From assembly GCF_000231405.2 (NCBI RefSeq), contig NZ_CP007032.1, positions 744,001-808,000 on the forward strand: 64,000 nucleotides of DNA, written 5' to 3'. A program made the position numbers and the translations under genes. The stretch's first letter is position 1, and the number at the start of each line of letters is the position of its first letter. Shown here piece by piece: positions 17,149 through 24,912 of this stretch. The stretch comes from Desulfitobacterium metallireducens DSM 15288 (GTDB lineage Bacteria; Bacillota; Desulfitobacteriia; Desulfitobacteriales; Desulfitobacteriaceae). The notes beneath the pieces are model-generated. The model searched no databases, had not been told where the DNA came from, and saw only the letters and a list, made by a program, of their open reading frames with translations.

Positions 17149-17388
17149 TAATGTACTTCATGAGTTTGTTGCGCTACATGAGAATAATGTACCCTAACTT
17201 CAATTACTAATTATGTATATAATCACATAGATAAATTGAAATGTGTTGCTCTATTTAAAATTCGCTAAAAGTATTAGGCTTAAATATATTTTTCTCCATT
17301 CCTTCATCCAGCTTCACATAGATAAATTCCTATTTATCTGTACTTCACAACATCCTACTTTTACGACGTATTATGTGAATATAAAAGC
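17149..17388. other. AT-rich intergenic stretch without a gene
   Basis: No gene is supported. CACATAGATAAATT occurs twice (17224-17237 and 17315-17328), and AGATAAAT / ATTTATCT form a perfect dyad at 17320-17339. AATAATGTAC is also repeated at about 17146 and 17182. Confidence 0.4.
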
Positions 17389-18216
17389 TTACCGGACCCT
17401 GAGTTGCCAAAAGGCCACGGCGCTGGCTGCAGCAACGTTCAGAGAGTCCACGTTATGGGACATGGGGATGCACGCGGTGTAATCGCAGTCAGCTATCGTG
17501 CAGGGCGCCAGTCCATTACCTTCTGAACCCAATACGATAGCAAGCTTTTCTTCTGCCATGAGCTGCGGATCGTCGATGCTGACATCGTTATCATTTAAAG
17601 CCATGGCAACGGTCTTAAAGCCTAGCTTGCGCAGACTCTTCATGCCCTGCTGCGGCCACTGCGAGGGCTCGCTGCCAATACGGGCCCATGGCACTTGGAA
17701 GATGGTACCCATGCTCACCCTCACCGCACGCCGGCACAGTGGGTCACAGCATGAGGGGGTAAGCAACACGGTATCGATGCCTAGCGCTGCAGCCGAGCGA
17801 AAAATGGCACCGACGTTGGTAGAGTCCGCAATACCTTCAAGCACAGCCACTCGACTTGCACCGGCACACGCCTCCTCAACGCTGGGTAGATGAGGACGCC
17901 GCATGGCACACAGCACACCGCGGGTCAGCTGAAAGCCAGTCAGCCCTGCTAGCAGGTTGCTATCGGCAGTATAGACGGGGATATCTCCGCAGCGGGTGAT
18001 TATACCGTGCGCCTGCCCTGCAATGTATTTGCGCTCCATCAAAAGTGAAATAGGCTCGCATCCAGCGTCGAGGGCAAGTCCAATTACCTTGGTACTCTCC
18101 GCAATAAAGATGCCCATCTCCGGCTCCAACCGGTTGCGCAGCTGCGTTTCCGTCAGGCGAGCAAAGACATCCAAATTGGGCGATGAAAAATCGCTTATCT
18201 CAATGATATTTGACAT
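17389..18216 (-). CDS. TrmH/SpoU-family RNA 2'-O-methyltransferase
   Basis: A 275-residue protein with an N-terminal substrate-binding domain (to ~105) and a C-terminal SPOUT domain: VLEGIADSTNVGAIFRSAAALG (motif 1), LAIVLGSEGNGL (motif 2) and CIPMSHNVDSLNVAAASAVAF (motif 3), the knot that binds AdoMet. It methylates a ribose 2'-OH in rRNA or tRNA; the target position cannot be read. The DNA is much richer in G+C than its surroundings: the 60 bases from 17701 hold 39 G/C, whereas flanking lines are strongly AT-rich. With its opposite orientation this suggests recent transfer. ATG follows AAGGAGATAAG. Confidence 0.92.
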   Translation of the reverse strand: MSNIIEISDFSSPNLDVFARLTETQLRNRLEPEMGIFIAESTKVIGLALDAGCEPISLLMERKYIAGQAHGIITRCGDIPVYTADSNLLAGLTGFQLTRGVLCAMRRPHLPSVEEACAGASRVAVLEGIADSTNVGAIFRSAAALGIDTVLLTPSCCDPLCRRAVRVSMGTIFQVPWARIGSEPSQWPQQGMKSLRKLGFKTVAMALNDNDVSIDDPQLMAEEKLAIVLGSEGNGLAPCTIADCDYTACIPMSHNVDSLNVAAASAVAFWQLRVR

Positions 18217-18416
18217 CTTATCTCCTTATGTTCGAGGTTAGTTGAAACATATCAAACCTTGATTTTTTTGCAACATAAAATCCTTTTTTACCGTAAGTAA
18301 GAATTACACCACCATTAATATAGTATAATATTAACTAGACTATATTGCTCATAAGACACATCTTTCTACCACTACGAAATAATATACAAATAATGTTCAT
18401 TAAATAAATGTTATAT

Positions 18417-18515
18417 TTAATCGAGAACATGTTTTCCGCTTGTTCCATCTTCGTTGATGTAATAACCATCTATTATTTCATTTATTCCACCACAAAATAA
18501 ACTTTTATTGCACAT
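18417..18515 (-). CDS. Possible 32-aa Cys-containing peptide or gene remnant
   Basis: A minus-strand frame of 32 codons starting MCNKSLFCGG and ending in a protein-like polar stretch GYYINEDGTSGKHVLD. The ribosome site (TAATAGGA two bases before ATG) is poor. It may be the end of a degraded gene rather than a working one. I do not recognise a family. Outside it, 18217-18632 shows nothing. Confidence 0.25.
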   Translation of the reverse strand: MCNKSLFCGGINEIIDGYYINEDGTSGKHVLD

Positions 18516-18632
18516 AATCCTATTAATGCGTCACATTGGTCTGCGTCAATTATACCCCATAATATTATCTAAGTGTATTGTGGCTTGTGATCGAAAAGGG
18601 GTCGACTCTTGCCTAGATCCTATGATACTAAG

Positions 18633-18675
18633 ACTTCCCTTAATTCTTATAACGGTAAGTAGGATAATGGGAAGT
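18633..18675 (+). repeat. Accessory-region palindrome, copy with 13-base loop
   Basis: Arms ACTTCCCTTAATTCT and AGGATAATGGGAAGT around TATAACGGTAAGT. The right arm is identical to that at 14956-14968 with two extra paired bases at the base. Unlike the others, the nearest plus-strand stop codon is far upstream. Confidence 0.78.
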
Positions 18676-18695
18676 TTATTAAAATTTATTTAATT

Positions 18696-18730
18696 AAAGA
18701 ATCTCGTTCAAGGACGGGATTCTTTAGTTT
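18696..18730 (+). terminator. Hairpin upstream of the cell-wall-binding protein gene
   Basis: AAAGAATCTCG / CGGGATTCTTT (one G-T) with loop TTCAAGGA, followed by AGTTTC. It is a weak terminator, or a leader hairpin of the gene at 18942. Confidence 0.5.
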
Positions 18731-18941
18731 CAGGTTTAATCTCAATCACAATCATTGCGGTTTCGGAAAATTGCAACGGTTCATTTTGATTGTCTCTTGC
18801 GGCCTCTAATATACTCATGTGGAAATAAACTGTTTAAAGAAATACATAATTTACTAAATGAAATACAAACTTAGTTCCTGTAATATAAAGGAGACTAATT
18901 TATCCTTAGTTCTATTTTCTTTCGATAAGAGGAGGCTTATC

Positions 18942-20510
18942 TTGTTTAAAATCAGAAATAGACTTATTGCAACCATAACAATTTCGACCATAATACTAGT
19001 TAGTTTATCAGTCAATATTGTCCAAGCATCAACATCAGCTCAACGTATTGCTGGGGTAGATCGGTATGATACATCGATAAAGATTTCCCAGGAAGGTTGG
19101 AAAAATGGAACATCACAGAACGTGGTGCTGGCAACAGGTGAAGATTTTCCAGACGCATTATCAGCAGCTCCATTAGCCAAAAAATTAGCAGCTCCAATAT
19201 TGTTAACCCAAAAAGACACTATATCAAATGAACTTATGACTGAGTTTAAGCGGCTAGGAGTTCAAAATATCTATATCGTAGGTGGAGAAGGGGTAATTTC
19301 AAAAACAATTGAAGATCAACTAAATAAGGCAAACTTTAGAATTATTCGTTTAGCAGGAACTGATCGATATGATACTTCACATAACGTAGCAGACTTCATC
19401 TTCGCTCAGTCCCAATCGATTCCTGAAGCAGTAGTCGCTACAGGAGAAAATTTTCCTGATGCTTTATCTATCGCCCCGATTGCAGCAAGTAACGGAATGC
19501 CCATTCTCTTATCGCCCAAAGATTCTTTGCCCGATAGTATACTATCCTATTTCAAAGAACATCAGGTAACAAAAACCTATGTAATCGGCGGGTCAGGTGT
19601 TATTAGCGAAACAATTATGAAGCAATTACCCGGTGCACAAAGATTATCAGGCAACGATAGATATGAAACAAACAATGCAATACTAAAGAATTTCAGTAAC
19701 GAACTTAATTTCGCTAAGGTCTATGCTGCTACCGGAGAGAACTATCCAGATGCCTTAGCTGGTTCTGCCCTTGCTGCTCTTTCAAATTCACCTCTCATTC
19801 TTGCAACTAACAACAAAGCGGGGATTACCAACGAAGAGGATAATAGTAAAATCGGAAGCATACTAATTTTGGGAGGGGAGGGAGTTATCTCGTCCGAAGT
19901 TGTTGATATGCTTGTTGCTTTATCGAACAACCAAGTACCTATCCTTGGATCAAATGAGATTGTTTATCCGAAAAATGGGGATACAATAGATTCAGGGAAT
20001 TTAACGATTAAATGGAGTAGTATACGCGGTTTTACGAATTATCAAGTGAACGTCACTAAAGTTGGAACTGCACTGGGGTGGCACTTTGATACAAGAGAAA
20101 CAAGTTTAACAGTGGGTCCTCTTGAACCAGATAGTACGTATCAAATTCAGATTACTGCATTTCCGGAGGAAGGTACTCAGATTTGGAATTTGCCAAGTGT
20201 TGTAGTTAATACAAAATCGAGTGGTAATAATTTTCTCGCTTCCCCTATTAATAATGAAATCTACCTAAAGGGTTCACCTGTTATAGTAACTTATTCAATT
20301 CCTAGTAGTGATAAGATAGATTGGCATTGGTATTCCGAGATACAACTTTCTGGGCCCAGTGGAAACTGGAGCTTTTCAGCTAACTCTGGGTCAAATATTC
20401 CTGAATATATGTTAACACCTGGAAAGTATTCTTTACTCGTAATCCTACGGAATAGTGATACTGGAGAAACAGACTATAGTAACAAAATCGGATTTACTAT
20501 TTCCAATTAG
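18942..20510 (+). CDS. Secreted CW_binding_2 (cell-wall-binding repeat) protein
   Basis: The frame is open from 18858, but a TTG at 18942 lies six bases after AGGAGG and gives a clean signal peptide (MFKIRNRLIATITISTIILV, cleavage after VQA), so I take it as start. Three tandem CW_binding_2 (PF04122) repeats of ~95 residues follow, each with RIAGxDRYDTS, VVLATGExFPDALSAAPLA and IVGGxGVIS. These bind anionic wall polymers. The C-terminal ~190 residues hold two Ig/fibronectin-like modules (NGDTIDSGNLTIKWSS; PINNEIYLKGSPVIVTYS). It should sit on the cell wall surface. A strong terminator follows immediately. Confidence 0.88.
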   Translation: MFKIRNRLIATITISTIILVSLSVNIVQASTSAQRIAGVDRYDTSIKISQEGWKNGTSQNVVLATGEDFPDALSAAPLAKKLAAPILLTQKDTISNELMTEFKRLGVQNIYIVGGEGVISKTIEDQLNKANFRIIRLAGTDRYDTSHNVADFIFAQSQSIPEAVVATGENFPDALSIAPIAASNGMPILLSPKDSLPDSILSYFKEHQVTKTYVIGGSGVISETIMKQLPGAQRLSGNDRYETNNAILKNFSNELNFAKVYAATGENYPDALAGSALAALSNSPLILATNNKAGITNEEDNSKIGSILILGGEGVISSEVVDMLVALSNNQVPILGSNEIVYPKNGDTIDSGNLTIKWSSIRGFTNYQVNVTKVGTALGWHFDTRETSLTVGPLEPDSTYQIQITAFPEEGTQIWNLPSVVVNTKSSGNNFLASPINNEIYLKGSPVIVTYSIPSSDKIDWHWYSEIQLSGPSGNWSFSANSGSNIPEYMLTPGKYSLLVILRNSDTGETDYSNKIGFTISN

Positions 20511-20513
20511 GAA

Positions 20514-20545
20514 AAAGCCGTCACATTTGTGTGACGGCTTTATAA
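20514..20545. terminator. Bidirectional terminator
   Basis: Perfect 12-bp stem AAAGCCGTCACA / TGTGACGGCTTT with loop TTTG. Rightward it is followed by TATAAT, leftward by TTTCC after GGCTTTTT, so it can end both the wall-binding gene and the leftward MerR gene. Confidence 0.85.
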
Positions 20546-20580
20546 TGCATCCCAATAGAAAAATATATAATAATTTCTGG

Positions 20581-20595
20581 TTCGCAATATCCTAC
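20581..20595 (-). repeat. Inverted half copy of the accessory-region palindrome
   Basis: TTCGCAATATCCTAC is the reverse complement of GTAGGATATTGCGAA, 14 of 15 bases of the right arm at 13466-13480. No matching second arm is evident. It marks the right limit of the repeat family in this window. Confidence 0.5.
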
Positions 20596-20639
20596 TATGG
20601 TCCATTAAAACGGAATGCTAATTTTGGTTCATACGTTAT

Positions 20640-21404
20640 CTACTTCTTCATTCCCGTGTAGATAAAGACGGCGTCTCTTAAAAATTCGGCGGCGCCGGGT
20701 TGTTTCTCATCGTAGTGTGCAGTAAACCTTGGATCATCCACATACATTTGAGCAAGCCCTGCATGGGCTTCTTTGGAATAGCTTTCCCAATAATAACAGA
20801 GCCACTGACGGTGGAGATCCGCTGCTTTTTGAGCGAGTTCACCTGCAGGGTCACCCGTTTTAAAGGCAGCATAAAGGGTTTCGAGGACATCTTCAGCTAG
20901 TTTTGTGACCTTTTCATATTGCTCTGGGGACATCCCTAACACCTGTTGATTAGATGCATTAACCGTGTTATCACCATATTTCTCACGGATTTCTTGGCCG
21001 TACTTAGCTTCGTTGTCCTCTACAAGTTTTTGTTTAAAGCCTTCAAACTTTTCTTTATCGGACATAATAATTCTCCCTTCCGATTGTGCAATGGTTTTGT
21101 CAACATTGGCAATTAAGACATCTAATTGCTTCCTTTTTTCAAGAAGCTTCTCACGGTGTTCTACCAGCGCCTTTGTGCTGTCAAAGGAAGGTGCGGTTAC
21201 GATATTTTTGATGTTGTCTAAATTCACACCCAGCTCTCGATAAAATAGGACCTGTTGTAATCGATTGATTTCAGCTTGGCCATAAATGCGATACCCTGAC
21301 GAGCTGATTCTTGCCGGTTTGAGAATTCCAATTTCATCATAATACCGTAAGGTACGAGTGCTGATACCTGCTATCTGTGCTAACTTTTGTACTGTGTATT
21401 CCAT
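20640..21404 (-). CDS. MerR-family regulator with TipAS domain
   Basis: A 254-residue activator. Residues ~1-70 are the MerR winged helix (VQKLAQIAGISTRTLRYYDEIGIL, SSGYRIY), ~75-110 the dimerising coiled coil, and ~130-254 a TipAS antibiotic-recognition domain (FKTGDPAGELAQKAADLHRQWL, YVDDPRFTAHYDEKQPGAAEFLRDAV). TipAS proteins bind thiopeptides or other amphipathic drugs and activate their own gene. ATG at 21404 follows GGAGGTCATCAC; the frame is open six codons further upstream without a better site. The operator at 21434 sits in an overlong promoter spacer, fitting autoregulation. No drug pump is adjacent, so the regulon may be itself or distant genes. Confidence 0.92.
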   Translation of the reverse strand: MEYTVQKLAQIAGISTRTLRYYDEIGILKPARISSSGYRIYGQAEINRLQQVLFYRELGVNLDNIKNIVTAPSFDSTKALVEHREKLLEKRKQLDVLIANVDKTIAQSEGRIIMSDKEKFEGFKQKLVEDNEAKYGQEIREKYGDNTVNASNQQVLGMSPEQYEKVTKLAEDVLETLYAAFKTGDPAGELAQKAADLHRQWLCYYWESYSKEAHAGLAQMYVDDPRFTAHYDEKQPGAAEFLRDAVFIYTGMKK

Positions 21405-21433
21405 GTGATGACCTCCTGACAAGATGACTATAC

Positions 21434-21454
21434 ACCTTCACGCTGCGTCAAGGT
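21434..21454 (-). promoter_or_regulatory. MerR-type operator in a 19-base promoter spacer
   Basis: A 21-base near-perfect dyad with ends ACCTT…AAGGT and inner ACGC…GCGT. Read leftward it occupies a 19-base spacer between TTTACC and TATAGT, the long spacing MerR proteins need to activate by DNA distortion. It lies 30 bases upstream of the regulator's ATG. Confidence 0.7.
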
Positions 21455-21585
21455 AAAGAGGAAAATAATTGCCTAAATAAAATATTCATTTCCATAAGAA
21501 CAACTAGGACTTATGCCAGTCGGAAGCTTAGCATTGTCCTAGTTTTTACGAGTTGAAATTTAGCTTTCTAATGAGTTTAACGAAT

Positions 21586-21912
21586 TTAGAGTACTTTACT
21601 TTGGAATAACCTTGAAGATTCCTCGTTCCCTGTATAAGACCCGTAATGGTGTGAATGATAATGATCGATACTCGTACATCCATTCATAGAATGAACGTGC
21701 CCGCCCCCAGGGTAAGGTATACTTGGTCCGGTACAGCCTCTAAAGCAGTGGACATGACCCTGATCGAAGGAAGTTATTCCATCGTAGTAATGAACATGAG
21801 AAGGACCCATTGAAACACTAGGCCCAGTTACTCCGCACATCCAGTGAATATGACCGTTAGCACAGGATGTGCGTGCTCCAAAAGAATGAATATGATAGTC
21901 AGACGAAACCAT
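21586..21912 (-). CDS. YmaF-like histidine-rich protein
   Basis: A 108-residue protein made of four or five units built on GHxHxxxGxTG (GHIHWMCGVTGPS, SHVHYYDGITS, GHVHCFRGCTGPS, GHVHSMNGCTS, HYHSHHYGSYTG). This His-X-His plus Gly-Cys pattern is that of the YmaF family of Firmicutes, of unknown function. Metal binding is likely from composition. ATG at 21912 follows GGCGAGGTG; a GTG three codons upstream is part of that ribosome site. No signal peptide. It may be a spore-related protein, as in relatives, but this is inference. Confidence 0.75.
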   Translation of the reverse strand: MVSSDYHIHSFGARTSCANGHIHWMCGVTGPSVSMGPSHVHYYDGITSFDQGHVHCFRGCTGPSIPYPGGGHVHSMNGCTSIDHYHSHHYGSYTGNEESSRLFQSKVL

Positions 21913-22090
21913 TAGATTCACCTCGCCTTCATATTCATAGCTTATGCATATTTAAGTACAAGGGTGAAACTTGGCAGATCTTTTAAATATCGTGAAGGAA
22001 GATGGAGTAAATTTGCCGAACTTCTCCTAAAATAATAGAGTATAAAATAAGAAAGAGACTTATTCTTTAGAGGAAGGCGGAAGGAAGAGT

Positions 22091-23224
22091 TTGAGTCATA
22101 AAGATAAGGATTCTCATGAATGGCGGATGGGGTATACCACAGGAAGCTGTGCTGCCGGTGCGGCAAAGGCTGCTTGCCTTCAACTTAAAAATGAACTAAA
22201 ACAAATAACTGTTGAAATCCCGTTGCCGAGTGGAGAACGCTTAAATCTTCCTCTTAAATGGGTGGAAAAAGAAAGTGTTTGGGGTAATGCTGGGATTATA
22301 AAAGATGCTGGGGATGATCCTGATGTAACCCATGGCTTAGAGATTCAAGCTAAAGTACGGGTTCTGTCTAATCAAGGAGAAATTCACATTCGTGGGGGTA
22401 AAGGAGTCGGCATTGTTACTAAAAAAGGGCTCCAAGTACCAACTGGCGAAAGTGCGATCAATCCGGTTCCTCAACAGATGATTCGAAAAGCCATCCGTGA
22501 GGTATTTCCTGAAGAAGAAATTGAAGTGATTATCGAAGCGCCTGAGGGTGAGCGCATAGCTCAGCATACCTTAAATCCAAGACTAGGTATTGTTGGGGGA
22601 ATCTCTATTTTAGGAACTACGGGAATTGTTCGGCCTATGTCAGAAGAGGCTTTTAAGAATTCGATTTTACCGGAACTGGATCAAGCGATCGCTTATGGAC
22701 ATCAAACGATCATTTTGACACCGGGTCATTATGGATTTAGGACAGCAACTGAGAAATTAAAAATACCAGCAGAAGCTGTAATTCAGATGAGTAATTTCGT
22801 CGGCTTTATTTTGGAGGAAGCTGCTTATCGCAAAATTAAGAATGTGATTTTATTAGGCCATATCGGGAAGCTTTTAAAAGTTGCGGGAGGAATTTTTCAT
22901 ACTCATAACCATGTCGCAGATGCACGAATGGAGATTTTAGTGGCTCATGCTGCACTTCATGGGATCTCTTTGGAGCAGTTAAGGAGTATCGCTGAATTTC
23001 CTACAGCAGAAGGAGCGGCAACAGAGCTAATTTCCTTGGGTGAACAAGATCTAATCCATGAAATTGCCGCTTTAGTGAGCCGGCGTGCAATGGAACATGT
23101 TCAGGAAAAGGTGAAGGTGGGAACGGTGCTTACTTTATTAGATGGAAGTTTCATTGGATGGGACGATACAGCCCAACAATGGATTCAGTCAAAATGGCAG
23201 TGGCCCCACGAATATGAATTTTAA
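22091..23224 (+). CDS. cbiD: Cobalt-precorrin-5B C1-methyltransferase
   Basis: A 377-residue CbiD with the N-terminal signature GYTTGSCAAGAAKAAC, LTPGHYGF and the glycine-rich VILLGHIGKLLKVAGGIFHTHNH block. It adds the C1 methyl in the anaerobic pathway. The start is TTG at 22091 behind GGAAGGAAGAG. It is the first gene of the cobalamin cluster but lies upstream of the riboswitch, so it is not under that switch unless transcripts start elsewhere. No riboswitch is visible in the 178 bases before it. Confidence 0.95.
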   Translation: MSHKDKDSHEWRMGYTTGSCAAGAAKAACLQLKNELKQITVEIPLPSGERLNLPLKWVEKESVWGNAGIIKDAGDDPDVTHGLEIQAKVRVLSNQGEIHIRGGKGVGIVTKKGLQVPTGESAINPVPQQMIRKAIREVFPEEEIEVIIEAPEGERIAQHTLNPRLGIVGGISILGTTGIVRPMSEEAFKNSILPELDQAIAYGHQTIILTPGHYGFRTATEKLKIPAEAVIQMSNFVGFILEEAAYRKIKNVILLGHIGKLLKVAGGIFHTHNHVADARMEILVAHAALHGISLEQLRSIAEFPTAEGAATELISLGEQDLIHEIAALVSRRAMEHVQEKVKVGTVLTLLDGSFIGWDDTAQQWIQSKWQWPHEYEF

Positions 23225-23304
23225 TTTTAAGCTTTTTAATCTAATTAAAGGGATTTTGGCAATATCTCTAGAATTATCAGAGACAAGAATGAAATGAATA
23301 ATTA

Positions 23305-23495
23305 GAAATCAAGGTTCCTCTTCGGAGGATGAAAAGGGAAGCCGGTGTAATTCCGGCGCGGTCCCGCCACTGTGAAACAAGGAGTTCCTTTCGATATACC
23401 CACTGGGAAACTGGGAAGGGGAAGGGAGCATCGACTTGAAGCCAGGAGACCTGCCTTGAGCATTTACTTAACCTACGAGCGATAGGGGATGAGTT
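23305..23495 (+). promoter_or_regulatory. Cobalamin riboswitch
   Basis: The class hallmarks are present in order: GAAAAGGGAAGCCGGTG, AATTCCGGCGCGGTCCCGCC, CACTGTGA and the B12 box AGCCAGGAGACCTGCCTT (23440-23457). It precedes cbiET and should repress the downstream operon when adenosylcobalamin is high, through the terminator at 23521. Confidence 0.93.
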
Positions 23496-23520
23496 TAGTA
23501 TGCGCAAGCAAATAAACCAT

Positions 23521-23552
23521 GATGAGTCGGTCGAGACTCATCTTTTTTATTT
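23521..23552 (+). terminator. Riboswitch-controlled terminator
   Basis: GATGAGTC / GACTCATC with a six-base loop followed by TTTTTTATTTT, 25 bases past the aptamer. A GATGAGTTTAG copy of the 5' arm lies inside the aptamer end (23488), a possible alternative pairing partner. Confidence 0.88.
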
Positions 23553-23612
23553 TACATTATGTTAGAATATTCAGATATAGGGAAGAATTTACAACATAGC
23601 GGAGGTTGTGGA

Positions 23613-24848
23613 ATGATAAAAGTCATTGGGATCGGACCGGGGAGCAGGGAATGGTTACCGCCTGTAATTGACCAAATTGTTGCATCCTGCGAAGTATTAT
23701 TTGGAGGAAAGCGTGCACTCGAACTTTTTCCTAATTTCCCGGGTGATTGCATCATTTTGTCTGGAAAATTGAGTGAGACTATCCAAGAAATACGCTTGGC
23801 TTTAACTGAAAAGAAGCAAGTGGGTGTTTTGGTGTCAGGAGATCCTGGATTTTATAGCTTTCTTCCAATGTTAAAGCGTGAGTTTCCCAAAACGGAGATT
23901 AGCGTTTATCCCGGAATAAGCTCCATGCAGTTTGCCTTTGCACGAGCTGGTTTGCCATGGCAAGAAGCTGAATTACACAGCGTTCATGGTAGGCCACTGA
24001 ACCGTTTGCCATTAACGTTTCAAAAGCCTTTAGCCATATTAACAGGTGGAGAAAATACCCCTCAGAAAGTTGCTGCCTATTATGATGGATATGGGATAAA
24101 TTTAAAAATATCATTGGGAAATCTTCTAAGTTATCCAGAAGAGGAATGGGTTACCACTGACGCACAAATGCTGGCACAAGAGAAAAAAACGTATAATCAT
24201 GCAATCGTCCTTCTCTATCCTCCTTCATTAAAAGAAGGAGACAATCTAGAGAACACTCAAACTTTGGAAAATGCGGGCTTGGGAATTCCTGATGAAGAGT
24301 TTATTCGTGGTAAAGTACCTTTAACAAAAGAGGAAATTCGGGTTCAGGTTCTTGCTAAAGCTAAGATTCAGGAGAATGATAAGGTCTTAGATGTGGGAGC
24401 AGGGACGGGTAGTTTAAGTATTGAGGCAGCTCAGTTAGCACGGCGAGGATGGGTTTTTGCCGTAGAAGAAGATAATGAAGCTCAAGAACTTATTTTGTTA
24501 AATCAAACGAAATTTGGGATTCCCAACTTACAACTCGTCCGGGGTACAGCTCCTCAGGCCTTTGAAAAAGTTCCTCAAGTTGACGTGTGTTTGATTGGAG
24601 GAAGTCATGGCCAACTCAAAGAAATTTTAGAAAAGGCGCCACTGCGATCTGGTGGAAGAGTTGTTTTAACGGCAGTTACCCTGGAGACTGTGGGGCGGGG
24701 GTTGGAGCTACTCCAACAGCAGGATTTTGAGGAGATTGATGTGATCTCAATTCAGGCAGTCCGCTGGAAGGGGATTAAGGATTTTCATATGGCTCAAGCC
24801 ATGAATCCTGTCTTTATTTTGAACGCAAGGAAAAGGCAATTAGAGTAA
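23613..24848 (+). CDS. cbiET: Cobalt-precorrin-7 C5-methyltransferase / C15-methyltransferase (decarboxylating) fusion
   Basis: A 411-residue fusion. Residues 1-~205 are CbiE, a tetrapyrrole methylase (VIGIGPGSREWLP, VLVSGDPGFYSFLP, YPGISSMQFAFAR). Residues ~225-411 are CbiT, a class I methyltransferase with VLDVGAGTGSLSIEAAQ. Together they methylate C5 and C15 and remove the C12 acetate carboxyl, as in CobL. The frame is open from 23559, but the ATG at 23613 follows GCGGAGGTTGTGGA. First gene after the riboswitch terminator. Confidence 0.94.
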   Translation: MIKVIGIGPGSREWLPPVIDQIVASCEVLFGGKRALELFPNFPGDCIILSGKLSETIQEIRLALTEKKQVGVLVSGDPGFYSFLPMLKREFPKTEISVYPGISSMQFAFARAGLPWQEAELHSVHGRPLNRLPLTFQKPLAILTGGENTPQKVAAYYDGYGINLKISLGNLLSYPEEEWVTTDAQMLAQEKKTYNHAIVLLYPPSLKEGDNLENTQTLENAGLGIPDEEFIRGKVPLTKEEIRVQVLAKAKIQENDKVLDVGAGTGSLSIEAAQLARRGWVFAVEEDNEAQELILLNQTKFGIPNLQLVRGTAPQAFEKVPQVDVCLIGGSHGQLKEILEKAPLRSGGRVVLTAVTLETVGRGLELLQQQDFEEIDVISIQAVRWKGIKDFHMAQAMNPVFILNARKRQLE

Positions 24849-24912
24849 GCAAGCGTATGGCTGAACGTCTCTAAGATATCTCAGCATGTAACAAATGGAA
24901 GGAGAGAAATAT

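Noticed and set aside
17001-17210. A 69-codon plus-strand frame after the RCC1 gene
   Set aside because: It runs through the long repeat variant, lacks a ribosome site and resembles no protein.
13436-18675. Reading the recurring palindromes as a CRISPR array
   Set aside because: Copies are about 1-2.6 kb apart with whole genes between them, arms diverge, and no cas gene is present.
13436-18675. Reading the palindromes as classical integron attC sites or as terminators
   Set aside because: The GTTRRRY core is not seen and no integrase is in the window, so classical attC is not claimed; terminators are unlikely because no U-run follows the stems. The cassette-like layout remains a finding.
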